From Halichoerus grypus (lineage: Eukaryota > Chordata > Mammalia > Carnivora > Phocidae), in assembly GCF_964656455.1 (NCBI RefSeq), contig NC_135719.1, positions 4,505,163-4,569,162 of the forward strand: 64,000 nucleotides of DNA. The letters run 5' to 3'. The notes under the pieces were generated by a model that worked only from the letters and a program-made list of their open reading frames with translations, ran no database searches and was not told the DNA's origin. Shown here piece by piece: positions 1-10,695 of the stretch (position 1 is its first letter; each line of letters begins with the position of its first letter). Position numbers and translations under genes: made by a program.

Positions 1-863
1 GTATTTGTCTTTCTCTGACTTACTTAGCATTATACTCTCTAGCTCCATCCATGTTGTTGCAAATAGCGAGATTTCATTTTTTTATGGCTGAATAATATTC
101 CATTGTATATATGTACCACATCTTTATCCATTCATCAATCAATGGATACTTAGGCTGCTTCCATAATTTGGCTGTTGTAGATAATGCTGCTATAAATGTA
201 GGGGTGCATGCATCCCTTTCAATTAGTGCTTTTGTATTCTTTGGGTAAATACCCATTGTGATTGCTGGATCATGGGGTAGCTCTATTTTTAACTTTCCGA
301 GGACCCTCCATACTGTTTTCCACAGTGGCTGCACAAGTTTGCATTCTCACCAACAGTGCACGAGGGATCCTTTTCCTTCACATCCTCACCAACATTTGCT
401 TCTTGTGTTTTGATTTTAGCCATTCTGACAGGTGTGAGGTGATGCCTCATTGTAGGTTTGATTTGCATTTCCCTGATGATGTGTGATGTTGAACATCTTC
501 TCATGTACTCTGGCCATCTCTATGTCGTCATTGAAGAAATGTCTTCTGCCCATTTTTAAATTGCAGTATTTGTTTTCTTGGGTATTGAGTTGTATCATAT
601 TTATCAGACATATCTGATAAAGGGATACTAACCCTTTATCAGATATGTCACTTGCAAATATCTTCACCCATTCTGTAGGTCGCCTTTTAGTTTTATTATT
701 TCCTTTGTTGAGCAGAAACTTTTTATTTTAATGTAGTTTATTTTTGTTTTTATTTCCCTTGCCTCAGGAGAGAGATCTAGAAAAATATTTCTATGGATGA
801 TGTCAAAGATTACTGCATGTGCTCTCTTCAAGGATTTTTATGGTTTCAGGTCTCACATTAACT
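1..863 (-). mobile_element. L1 fragment, 3' part of ORF2 (runs off the window edge)
   Basis: The plus strand is the reverse complement of the well-known L1 ORF2 end: the minus strand reads TMEYYSAIKK with ATGGAATATTATTCAGCC around positions 85-110. The homology continues to about 863, where it stops at a SINE remnant. The element lies in the same sense as PDE8A. Stops and frameshifts make it inactive. Confidence 0.85.
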
Positions 864-890
864 GACTGAGCCACCCATGCACCCCAAGTG
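864..890 (-). mobile_element. SINEC remnant (head only, antisense to plus strand)
   Basis: The bases tgactgagccacccatgc followed by acccc match the reverse complement of the first 25-30 nt of Can-SINEs. The body is missing and L1 sequence of another copy follows at about 895. Confidence 0.6.
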
Positions 891-894
891 TTTC

Positions 895-1475
895 TTTTTT
901 TAATTGAGGTATAATTGATATACAACATGATTCCATACTTGTTTATACTGTAAAATGCTCACTATAATAAGTCAATATCCTCTACCACACATACAAAATT
1001 TTTCTTCTTGTGGTAAGATTCCAAACATAAGTGAGATCATATAGTACTTGTCTTTCTCTATTTTAACTTAGCATAATGCCCTGTTATCACAAATGGCAAG
1101 ATTTCGTATTTCTTTTAAGGTTGAATAATATTCCATTCTATATAAATACCATGTCTTCTTTATCCATTCATCCATTAATGGACACAGGTTATTTCCATAT
1201 CTTGGCTAATGTAAATAATGCTGCAGGGAACCTGGGGTTGCATAAATCTTTTCAAGTTAGTGTGTCGTTTTCTTCAAATACTCCGAAGTCAAATAGCTGG
1301 ACCATATGATGTTTCTAATTTTTTGAGTAAGCTCCACAGTGTTTTCTAGTGGATGCACCAATATACATTCTCACCAACAGTGCACAAGGGCTCCTTTTTC
1401 TCAACATCCATGCCAATGCTTGTTATTATCTTTTTGTTAATAGCCATTCTGACAGGTGTGAGGTAATACGTCATT
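895..1475 (-). mobile_element. L1 fragment, 3' UTR and end of ORF2
   Basis: A second L1 3' end: aattgaggtataattgata at 903 onward is the start (in reverse) of a typical L1 3' UTR. It is followed by the reverse complement of the ORF2 end (atggcaagatttcgtatttc, ttgaataatattccat) up to gacaggtgtgaggtaatacg at about 1470. Confidence 0.85.
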
Positions 1476-1770
1476 GGGCTTTGGCACTTTGCATCCCATT
1501 CTGAGGATCCAAGTTTGTATCTGGTATCCTTTCCTTTCAGCTTCAAGAACCTCCTTTAGCATTTCTTCTATTGCACGTTTACTGGTGATGAATTATGTTA
1601 GCTTTTCCTTATTTGACAATGTGCTTATTTTCCCTTCATTCTGGAAGGATATTTTCATTGGATACAGAATTCCAGGTTGACAGTTTGGTCCTAAAGACAA
1701 ATTAAAGATGTTGTTCCAGTGTCTTCTGGCCTTTGTAGTTTCTTTTTTTTCCTTAAAAAAAATTTTTTTT
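1476..1770 (-). mobile_element. L1 fragment, ORF1-side segment
   Basis: The text from about 1530 (agcatttcttctattgcacg ... ggatacagaattccaggttg) resembles the reverse complement of L1/HAL1 ORF1-region sequence. It abuts an ORF2-end segment without the ORF2 body between, so the copy has an internal deletion or two copies are joined. Confidence 0.6.
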
Positions 1771-1771
1771 A

Positions 1772-1980
1772 GGGCGCCTGAGTGGCTCAGTTGGTTAAGC
1801 GACTGCCTTCAGCTCAGGTCATGATCCTGGAGTCCCTGGATCGAGTCCCGCATCGGGCTCCCTGCTCGGCAGGGAGCCTGCTTCTCCCTCTGACCCTTCC
1901 CCCTCTCATGTGCTCTCTCTCTCTCTCTCATTCTCTCTGTCTCAAATAAATAAATAAAATCTAAAAAAAAAAAAAAAAAA
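1772..1980 (+). mobile_element. SINEC (tRNA-Lys-type Can-SINE)
   Basis: The head ggcgcctgagtggctcagtt is followed by the internal box ggatcgagtcccgcatcggg, a CT-rich tract, the aaataaataaataaaatct tail and an A run. It sits between A/T-rich copies of the insertion site. The element is opposite in sense to PDE8A. Confidence 0.95.
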
Positions 1981-3080
1981 TTTTTTTTAAAATTCAAGTA
2001 TAATTAACATACAGCATTATATTTGTTTCAGGTGCAATTTGGTGATCCAATAATTCCGTACATTACTCAGTGCTCATCATGAGCAGTATACTCTTAATCC
2101 CCTTTACCTTATTTCAACCTCCTCCCACCTCCCCTCTGATAACCATATTTGTTCTCCATATTAAAGTCTGTCTTTTTTTGTTTCGCTTTTTAAATTTCAC
2201 GAGTGAAATTATATGGTATTTGTCTCTCTGACTTATTTAGCTTAGCATTATACTCTCTAGCTCCATCTATGTTGTTGCAAATGGCAAGATTTTATTCTTT
2301 TTTAAGGTTGAGTAATATTCCATTATATATATACACTACTTCTTGATCCATGCATCTATTGATGGACACTTGAGTTGCTTCCATATTTTGGTTATTGTAA
2401 ATAATGCTGCAATAAACTGAAAGGTGCATGTATCTTTTCAAATTAGTGTTTTCCTATTCTTTGGGTAAATACCCAGTAGTGGAACTGCTGGGTCATGTGG
2501 TAATTCTGTTTTTCATTTTTTGAGGAACCCCCATATTGTTTTCCACAATGGCTGCACCAGTTTGCATTCCCAACACCAGTGCAAGAGGGTTCTTTTTTCT
2601 CCACATCCTTACCAACACTTGTCATGTTCTTTAGCCATTCTGACAGGTGTGAGGTGGTATCTCACTGTAGTTTTGATTTGCATTTCCCTGATGATGAGTC
2701 ACGTTGAGAATCTTTTCATGTGTTTGTGGGTTGTCTGCAGGTCTTCCTTGGAGAAATGTTCATTCATGTCTTCTGCCCATTTTTAAATTGGATTTTTTTT
2801 TTGGTGTTGAACTGTACAAGTTCTTTATATATTTTGGATATAACCCTTTATGGGAAGTCATTTGCAATACAGTCTCCCATTCCATAGGTTGCCTTTTATT
2901 GTTTCCTTTGCTGGGCAGAAGCTTTTAATTTTGATGTAGTCCCAATAGTATATTTTGCTTTTGTTTCATAGGAGACATATCTAGAAAAATGTTATAGCTA
3001 ATGTCAGAGAAATTACTGCCTGTACTCTCTTCTAGGATTTTTATGGCTTTAACTCTCACATTTCGGTCTTTAATCCATTT

Positions 3081-3273
3081 TTTTTTTTTAAGATTTTATT
3101 TATTTGACAGAGAGAGACATAGCAAGAGAGGGAACACAAGCAGGGGGAGTGGGACAGGGAGAAGCAGGCTTCCCGCGGAGCAGGGAGCCCGATGTGGGGC
3201 TCGATCCCAGGACCCTGGGACCATGACCTGAGCTGAAGGCAGATGCCCAACGACTGAGCCACCCAGGTGCCCC
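3081..3273 (-). mobile_element. SINEC
   Basis: Reverse-complement Can-SINE: a T run, aagattttatttatttgac, a GA-rich tract, cttcccgcggagcagggagc, and the head gagccacccaggtgcccc. It is inserted in L1 3' ORF2 sequence. Confidence 0.95.
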
Positions 3274-4013
3274 TTTTTGGAGATTATTTTTGTGTATAGT
3301 TTAAGAAATGGTCCCATTTCATTCTGTTGCATGTAGCTGTCCTGTTTTCCCAGCACCAATTACTGAAGAGACTGTCTTTTTCCCATTGCATATTCTTGCC
3401 TCCTTTGTTGAAGATTAATTGACCATATAGTTGTGGGTTTATTTCTGGGCTCTCTATTCTGTTCTATTGATCTATGTTCTATTTTTGTCCCAGTACTATA
3501 CTGTTTTGGTAACTGTAGCTTTGTAGTGTATCTTGAAATCTGGGATTGTGATATCTCCCAGTTCTTTCCTTCTTTTTCAAAATTGCTTTAGCTATTCAGG
3601 GTATTTTGTGGTTCCATACAAATTGTAGGCTTATTTGTTCTAGTTCTGTGAGAGATGCTATTGGTATTTTAAGAGGGGTTGCATTAAGTCTGTAGATTGC
3701 TTTGGGTAGTATGGACATTGTAACAATATTCTCTAAACCCATGAGCATGGAATATTTTTCCATTTGTATTATCTTCAATTTCTTTCATTAGTATTCTATA
3801 GCTTTCGGAATACAGGTTTCTCATCTCCTTGGTTAAGTTTGTTCCTAGGTATTTTATTATTTTTGGTGCAACTGTAAATGGGATTTTCTTAATTTCTCTT
3901 TCTGCTACTTCATTATTAGTATACAGAATTGCAATGGATTTCTGTACATTGATTATATATGCAGTGACCTTACCGAATTCATTTATCAGGTCTAGTTTTT
4001 TGGTGGAGTCTTT

Positions 4014-4184
4014 TTTTTTTTTTTTTAAAGATTTTATTTACTTATTTGAGAAAGAGACAGAGATAGGAGACAGAGCACGAGTGGGGAGGAGAAGGGGAAG
4101 CAGGTTCCCCGCTGAGCAGGGAGCCTGACGTGGGTCTTGATCCCAGGACCCTGGCATCATGACCTGAGCCACCCAGGCACCCCC
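4014..4184 (-). mobile_element. SINEC with a small internal deletion
   Basis: Reverse-complement Can-SINE flanked by the 14-bp direct repeat ttggtggagtcttt (4000-4013 and 4185-4198). About 20 nt between gacctgagc and cacccagg are missing compared with the neighbouring copies, ending in the short homology gagcc. Confidence 0.95.
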
Positions 4185-4422
4185 TTGGTGGAGTCTTTAG
4201 GATTTTCTATATATAGTATCGTGTCATCTGCAAATAGTCAAAGTTTTACTTCTTTCTTACCAATTTGGATGCCTTTTATTTCTTTTTCTTGTCTATTTGC
4301 TGTGGCTAGGACCGTTGGTACTATGTTGAATTAAAGTGGTTAGAGTGGACATCCTTGTCTTGTTCCTGATCTTAGGGGGAAAACTCTTAGTTTTTCACCA
4401 CTAAATATGAAGTTAGCTGTAT

Positions 4423-4604
4423 GGCTTTATTTATTTGAGAGAGACAGCACAAGTGGGAGGGGCAGAGGAAGAGGGAGAGAGACTCTCATCGACTTTGCAC
4501 TCAACGCAGAGCCCCGAAGTGGGGCTTGATCTCAGGATCCTAAGATCATGACCTAAGCCGAAACCAAGAGTTGGATGCTTTACCAACTGCACCACCCGGC
4601 ACCC
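4423..4604 (-). mobile_element. SINEC, older divergent copy
   Basis: Reverse-complement Can-SINE: ttatttatttgagagagaca, then cgaagtggggcttgatctca, ending caccacccggcacccc. It is more diverged than its neighbours and lacks a long A/T tail. Confidence 0.9.
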
Positions 4605-5340
4605 CAGCTTTGGGTTTTTCATCTATGGCCTTTACTATGTTGAAGTTTGTCCCCTCTAAACCTACTCTGTTGAAGGTTTTTTTTTTTCTTTTTAATCATG
4701 AATGGATGTTGTACTTTGTCAAATGCTTTTTCTACATCTATTGAAATGATCATATGGTTTTTCCTTTCTCTTGTTGACGTGATATATCACATTGATTGAT
4801 TTGCAAATATTGAACCACCCTTGCATCCCAGGAATAAATCCTACTTGATGGTGGTGAATGAATTTTTTAATATATTATTGGATTTCGTTTGCTAATATTT
4901 TGTTGAGGGTTTTTGAATCTATATTCAGTTCATTAAGATACTGGTCTGTAGTTCTCTTTTTGTAGTGTCTTATCTAGGTTTGGTATCAGGGTAGTGCTGG
5001 CCCCATAGAATGAATTGCTTTCCTTCCTCTTCTATTTTTTGGAATAGTTTGGGAAGAATAGGTATTCACTCTTCTTGAAATGTTTGGTAGAATTCACCTG
5101 TGAAGCCCTTTGGACCTGGACTTCTGTTTGTTCAGAATTCAATTCAATTTAATTGCTGGTAATAGGTTTGTTCAAATTTTCTATTTTTCCTTGTTCAGTT
5201 TTGGGAGGTTATGTGTGTCTAGGAACTTATTTTTTTCTAGACTGTCCAATTTGTTGGCATGTAATTTTTCATATTCTCATAATGCTTTGTATTTCTGTGG
5301 CGTTGGTTGTGATTTCTCTGATTTTGAGTCCTCTCTCTTA

Positions 5341-6019
5341 ATTTTATTATGTTAATCACCATACATTATATCATTAGTTTTTGATGTAGTGTTCCATGAT
5401 TCGTTGTTTGTGTATAACACCCAGTGCTCCATTCAGTACATGCCCTCTTTAATACCCATCACCAGGCTAGCCCATCCCCCCACCCCCCTCCCCTCTAGAA
5501 CCCTTAGTTTGTATCTCAGAGTCCATAGTCTCTCATGGTTCATCTCCCCCTCCAATTTCCTCCCCCTTCATTTTTCCCTTCCTGCTATCTTCTTTTTTTT
5601 TTTTTAAACATATAATGTATTATTTGTTTCAGAGGTACAGGTCTGAGATTCAACAGTCTTGCACAATTCACAGTGCTCACCAGAGCACATACCCTCCCCA
5701 ATGTCTATCACCCAGCCACCCCATCCCTCCCACCCCCCACCACTCCAGCACCCTCAGTTTGTTTCCTGAGATTAAGAATTCCTCACATCAGTGAGATCAT
5801 ATGATACATGTCTTTCTCTGATTGACTTATTTCGCTCAGCATAATACCCTCCAGTTCCATCCACGTCATTGAAACTGGACCATTTCCTTATACCACACAC
5901 AAAAATAGACTCAAAATGGTTGAAAGACCTAAATGTGAGACAGGAGTCCATCAAAATCCTAAAGGAGAACACAGGCAGCAACCTCTTTGACCTCAGCCGC
6001 AGCAACTTCTTCCTAGAAA
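5341..6019. mobile_element. Young carnivoran L1 insertion with an inverted 5' part (twin-priming structure)
   Basis: 5341-5867 is the reverse complement of a carnivoran L1 3' UTR and ORF2 end. 5868-6019 switches to plus-strand ORF2 sequence (ggttgaaagacctaaatgtg ... aacacaggcagcaacctctt). The target repeat cctctct lies at 5330 and again at 6020. It is inserted into the older L1. Confidence 0.85.
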
Positions 6020-6032
6020 CCTCTCTTTTTTT

Positions 6033-6200
6033 TAAGATTTATTTATTTGAGAGAGAGAACGAGTGGGTGGGGGAGGGACAGAGGGAGAAGCAGACTCCCC
6101 ACTGAGCAGGGAGTCTGATGTGGGGCTTGATCCCAGGACCCTGAGATCATGACCCGAGCCCAAGGCAACCACTCAACCAACTGAGCCAACTAGGCACCCC
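6033..6200 (-). mobile_element. SINEC inserted at the target repeat of the young L1
   Basis: Reverse-complement Can-SINE (aagatttatttatttgagag ... gagccaactaggcacccc) between cctctctttttt at 6020-6031 and the same string at 6201-6212. The duplicated string is itself the target repeat of the 5341-6019 L1. Confidence 0.93.
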
Positions 6201-6244
6201 CCTCTCTTTTTTTAATGAGTCTGGCTAAAGGTTTATCAATTTTT

Positions 6245-6442
6245 AAAAAAAAAAAAGATTTTACTGATTTATTTGACAGAGGGAGACACAGTGAGAGAGG
6301 AAACACAAGCAAGGGGAGTGGGCAGGGGAGAAGCAGGCTTCCCGCGGAGCAGGGAGCCTGATGCGGGGCTCAATCCCAGGACCCTGGGATCATGACCTGA
6401 GCCGAAGGCAGGCGCTTAACGACTGAGCCGCCCAGGCACCCC
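6245..6442 (-). mobile_element. SINEC with clean target-site duplication
   Basis: Reverse-complement Can-SINE flanked by taaaggtttatcaattttt (6226-6244) and taaaggtttatcaatttt (6443-6460). It contains the cttcccgcggagcagggagc box of the younger copies. Confidence 0.96.
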
Positions 6443-7772
6443 TAAAGGTTTATCAATTTTGTTGATCTTTTCAAAGAACCAGCGCCAGGTTTCATTGATT
6501 GTTTTATTGGTGTTTATTTCTATTTTGTTTCTGCTCTAATCTTTACTATTTCCTTCTTTCTGCTGGTTATGGGTTTTGTTTTTTCTTCTTTTTCTTGATC
6601 CTTTAGGTGTAAGGTTAGATTGAGATTTTTCTTGGTCCTTGAGGTAGGCCTGTATTGCTATAAACTTCCCTCCTAGAACAGCTTTTGGTGCATCCCAAGG
6701 AGTTTGGACTATTGTGTTTTCATTTTCATTTGTCTCCATGTATTTTTTTTATTTCCTCTTTGATTTCTTGGTTGACCCATTCATTGTTTACTAGCACATT
6801 ATTTAACCTCCATGTATTTGCGTTCTTTTCCAGATTTTCTCCTGTGGTTGATTTCTAGTGTCATAGCTTTGTGGGTTGGAAAAAGATGCATGGTCATGGT
6901 ATCACTCCAAATTTTGGGGGTTTTTTTTGCCTAATATGTGATCTATTATGGAGAATGTTCCATGTACACTTGAAAAGAATATGTATTCTGTTTTAGGGTG
7001 GAATGTTCTGGATATATCTGTTAGATCCATCTGGTCTAATGTGTCATTCATAGCCATTGTTTTCTTGTTGATTTTCTGTTTGATCTATCCATTGGCGTAA
7101 GTGCATGTTAAAGTCTCCTACTATTATTGTATTACTATTGATTACTTCCTTTACATTTGTTATTAGCTGCTTTATGTGTTCCCATGTTTGGTGCACAAAT
7201 ATTTACAACTGTTACGCTTTGTTGGATTGTTCCCTTTATGACTATGTACCTATCCTTCTTTGTTTCTTGTTATAATCTTTTGTTTTAAAGTCTATTTTGT
7301 CTTATACAAGTATTACTACCCTGGCTTTCTTTTCACACCTATTTGTATGATAAATGCTTTTTCATCCCTTTACTCTCAGTCTGCATATCTTTAGGTCTGA
7401 AATGAGTCTGTTGTAGGCAGCCTATAGATGGGTCTTAATTTTTTATCTAATCCATCACCCTATGTCTTCTCATTGTTTAGTCCATTTACACTCAAAGTAA
7501 TTATTGACAGGTAAGTATTCACTGCCATTTTGTTACTTGTTTTATGTTTGTTTTGTAGTTCTTCTCTGTTCTTTTCTTCCCTTGCTCTCTTCTCTCACGA
7601 TTAATTGGCTTTCTTTAGTAAGATACTTGGATTCTTCCTCTTTATTTTTGCCTATTACCACTTTTTGATTTGTGGTTACCATTAGGTTATATATAACACC
7701 TTATGCATATAGCAGTCTATATTAAGTTAATGGTCACTTAAATTTGAACCCTTTCTGAAAGCACTAAATTTT

Positions 7773-7975
7773 GGGGTGCCTGGGTGGCTCAGTTGGTTAA
7801 GCAACTGCCTTCGGCTCAGGTCATGATCCCAGAGTCCTGGGATCGAGCCCTGCACCGAGCTCTCTGCTTGGCAGGAAGCCTGCTTCTCCCTCTCCCACTC
7901 CCCCTGCTTGTGTTCCCTCTCTCAATCTCTTTGTCAATTAAATAAATAAATAAAATCTTTAAAAAAAAAGCTTTA
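7773..7975 (+). mobile_element. SINEC with clean target-site duplication
   Basis: Plus-strand Can-SINE (ggggtgcctgggtggctcag ... taaataaataaataaaatct) flanked by aaagcactaaatttt at 7758-7772 and 7976-7990. Confidence 0.96.
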
Positions 7976-8076
7976 AAAGCACTAAATTTTTATTCCTCTC
8001 TTCCCCACATTTTAGGTAGATGGTATCATACTTTTTACATCCTTTCATTTTGTGAATCCATTGATGGATTTTTTTT

Positions 8077-8248
8077 TTTAAATGTTTTATTTATTTATTC
8101 ATGAGAGAGAGAGAGAGAGGCAGAGGCAGAGGGAGAAGCAGGCTCCCCACCTAGCAGGGAGCCCGATGCGGGACTCAATCCCAGGACCCTGGGATCGTGA
8201 CCTGAGCCGAAGGCAGACGCTTAACCATCTGAGCCACCCAGGCGCCCC
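8077..8248 (-). mobile_element. SINEC
   Basis: Reverse-complement Can-SINE with ttgatggattttttt duplicated at about 8061 and 8249. The head reads gagccacccaggcgcccc. Confidence 0.95.
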
Positions 8249-8604
8249 TTGATGGATTTTTTTTATAGATATACTTAATATTACTGCTTTTTTGCTTCCT
8301 ACTTTTCTTAATCCTGCTTACGGTCCTTCCTTCCCACTCAAAGAATCCCCTTTCACATTTCTTGTATAACTGCTTTAGTGGTGATGAATTCTTTTGTGGA
8401 TCTGCAAAAGTCTCTCTCTCTCCTATTCTGAATAATAGCCTTGCCAGATATTGTTGGTTGTAGGGTTTTTCCCCTTTCAGCACTGTGAATATATCATGCC
8501 ACACTCTTCTGGTCTACCAAGTTTCTACTGAAAGCTCAGCTGGTAGTCTTATGGGGTTTCCCTTTTATGTAACTATTTTCTTTTGCTGCTTTAAAAATGC
8601 TCTG

Positions 8605-8786
8605 GGATGCCTGAGTGGCTCAGTCATTAAGCATCTGCCTTCGGCTCAGCTCATGATCCCAGCGTCCTGGGATCAAGCCCTGCATGGGGTTCCCTGCTCC
8701 GCGGGAAGCCTGCTTCTCCCTCTCCCACTCCCCCTGCTTGTGTTCCCTCTCTTGCTGTGTCTCTCACAAATAACATCTTTTTAAAG
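8605..8786 (+). mobile_element. SINEC with clean target-site duplication
   Basis: Plus-strand Can-SINE (ggatgcctgagtggctcagt ... ctctcacaaataacatcttt) flanked by aaaaatgctctg at 8593-8604 and 8787-8798. Confidence 0.95.
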
Positions 8787-8951
8787 AAAAATGCTCTGAA
8801 GATCACTACTTTTTGCCATTTTAATTACTATGGGCCTTGGTGTGGGAATCTCTTGGTTGATTTTGCTGGGGCCTCTCTGTGCCTCCTGGATCTGGATTTC
8901 TGTTTCCTTCCCCAGATTCAGGAAGTTTTCTGCTATTTCTTCAAATTTTCT

Positions 8952-9159
8952 TTTTTTTTTTTTTTTTTTTAAAGATTTTATTTATTTATTTGAGAGAGAG
9001 AGAATGAGAGAGAGCGAGTACATGAGAGGGGGGAGGGTCAGAGGGAGAAGCAGACTCCCCGCTGAGCAGGGAGCCCGATGCGGGACTCGATCCAGGGACT
9101 CCAGGATCATGACCTGAGCCGAAGGCAGTCGCCCAACCAACTGAGCCACCCAGGCGCCC
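8952..9159 (-). mobile_element. SINEC with clean target-site duplication
   Basis: Reverse-complement Can-SINE with a T run and GA-rich tract, flanked by tatttcttcaaattttct at 8934-8951 and 9160-9177. Confidence 0.96.
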
Positions 9160-10235
9160 TATTTCTTCAAATTTTCTGCCCCCTTTTCTTTCTCTTCCTC
9201 TTCTGGGGTCCCTATAATGTTATTATGCTTGATAGTATCACTGAGTTCCCTCATTCTATTCTGTTCCCTTCTTTCTCATATTCAGCTTGATTGCTTTCCG
9301 TTACTCTGTCCTCCAGGTCACTGATCTGTTCTTCTCCTTCCTCTGTTTATTCCCTTTAGTGTATTTTTAATTTTAGTTATTGAGTTCTTTATCTCTGACT
9401 GATTATGTTTTCTATTTCTTTGTTGAGGGTGTCACTGAGGTCTTCCACTCTTTTCTCAAGTCCAGTTAGCATCTTTCTTACCATTATTTTAAATTCTTCA
9501 TCAAGCATATTATCACTGTTCCACTTAGATCTCTTGTTGTGATTCTGTCCTGTTCTTTCATTTGGGACATGCTCCTCTGTCTCATTTTGGCTCTGTGTTT
9601 GGAAATTCGGCTGTCTGTTGCTCTTGAAAGCAGTGGCCTTAAGAAGGGGAGGTCCTGTAGTGCCCTGTGGTGCAGTGGCCCTTGTTCACCAGAACCTGGT
9701 GCTTCAGGGGCGTCTCCTATGCGTGTTGCTGTGCCGTGTTCGCCTCCAGTCGAAATGGCTCTCTGTGCCTACTGTGGGTAGGGTTTGGTCCCTGTGCTGT
9801 TAGCGGGTCTGTCTGGGGCTTGAGTTGGGTCAGACCAGACTACTACTGGGGCCACAGTTGAACTAGTATGTGTGGGTTTCTTCCCCTCTCCCTGCAGCAG
9901 GAGTCACTTTGGGGTGGTGCCACCCAGGCGCCCTGAAGTCCACTGATTTTTCAAGTACCAGGTTATAAGCCCCACTGATTAGAAGTTAAACCTCTCTGTT
10001 TTTCAAAGCCAAATGTTATGGGGATTTGTCTTCCTGGTGTGGGGTCTGCTCCTTTCCCCTCTCTGCGCCTGCAGTGTCCCTCCCTACCATGGGCAGCCCT
10101 GCAGGTCCGTTTGGCTCCTTCATGGTGTCTATGCCCTTCCTACCCTCTTGGATGCGGCTATGTACATGCTTTCAATAAATTTGCAAAACTTCTAGCCATT
10201 GCATTTTCTAGTTTTTTTCCTGTCCCACAAGAATT

Positions 10236-10445
10236 TTTTCTACCCAGAGACAATATGAAGGGCAGACAACAATGTAAAATGCTGTTAGGAGAAAATTGTT
10301 AACCCAGGATTCTACAGCCAGTGAAGATACTCTGCAAGAAAGAAGGCAAATACATTTTCAGATAAGGTAAAACTAATCAAATTCATTCCTGGTAAACCTG
10401 TAATGCAAGAAGTGCTCTTCAAAGACAGAATTTCACTTAGAACTC
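10236..10445 (+). mobile_element. L1 fragment, ORF1 C-terminal region, plus orientation
   Basis: Sequence such as aggattctacagccagtgaa and attttcagataaggtaaaac resembles the L1 ORF1 C-terminal domain (the ...NPGFYSQ ... FSDK region). It is opposite to the large L1 beside it, so it is a separate older piece or a rearranged end. It lies about 80 nt from exon 19. Confidence 0.6.
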
Positions 10446-10527
10446 TATTTCCTAGTGTTAAGCCCCTTACCTCTAATACTCGTATTGTGTTTCTCTCTGT
10501 TAAGGAACTTAAGAGGCTGCATCTCAC

Positions 10528-10695
10528 CTGAGAAAAATATTCTTCTGAGATGCGTCCGGCCCACTCAATGCACTGCTCCAGGGGTCGGCAGGGATTGGAC
10601 ACATCTGCGCATTTAATCAACATTCGTTTAATCAGAGTCCGGTTCTCTGGAGTCCTGAGCATGGTGTTTATGGCTTCTTCATCTCTATTCACTTC
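10528..10695 (-). CDS. PDE8A: PDE8A exon 19 (residues 696-751), metal-binding Asp726
   Basis: 168 nt, phase 0 at both ends. The acceptor reads ttttag before GAAGTG and the donor is CTCAG followed by gtgaga. It encodes [19 protein letters not shown] and continues through [13 protein letters not shown] to EYFSQ. The Asp in CADVSNP is the third metal-site residue of class I phosphodiesterases (Asp726 in human numbering). In the stretch after CRPL this copy reads EQCIEWAGR where I recall QYCIEWAAR in human. The next exon, which should start TDEEK, is not in the window, so the intron downstream exceeds 10.5 kb. Confidence 0.97.

Larger units (their letters stand above)
1985..10190 (-). mobile_element. 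Near-full-length L1 (3' UTR, ORF2, ORF1, 5' UTR), interrupted by later insertions
   Basis: On the minus strand the element runs from a GC-rich 5' UTR-like part (about 10180-9600), through ORF1 (coiled-coil part about 9540-9200, C-terminal domain about 8520-8330), ORF2 endonuclease (about 7100) and reverse transcriptase (for example [17 protein letters not shown] at about 3770), to the 3' UTR near 1985. Removing nine SINEs and one L1 leaves about 5.9 kb. The frames are broken throughout. It lies in the same sense as PDE8A within the intron after exon 19. Confidence 0.85.

Noticed and set aside
1772..1980. tRNA gene (A and B box-like text in SINE heads)
   Set aside because: The SINE head is derived from tRNA-Lys but is followed by the SINE body and A tail. 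No copy in the window folds as an intact tRNA by eye.
9917..9935. Possible SINE head (gtgccacccaggcgccct)
   Set aside because: Only 18 nt match, no neighbouring SINE text or target repeat is present, and it may be chance inside the L1 5' UTR.
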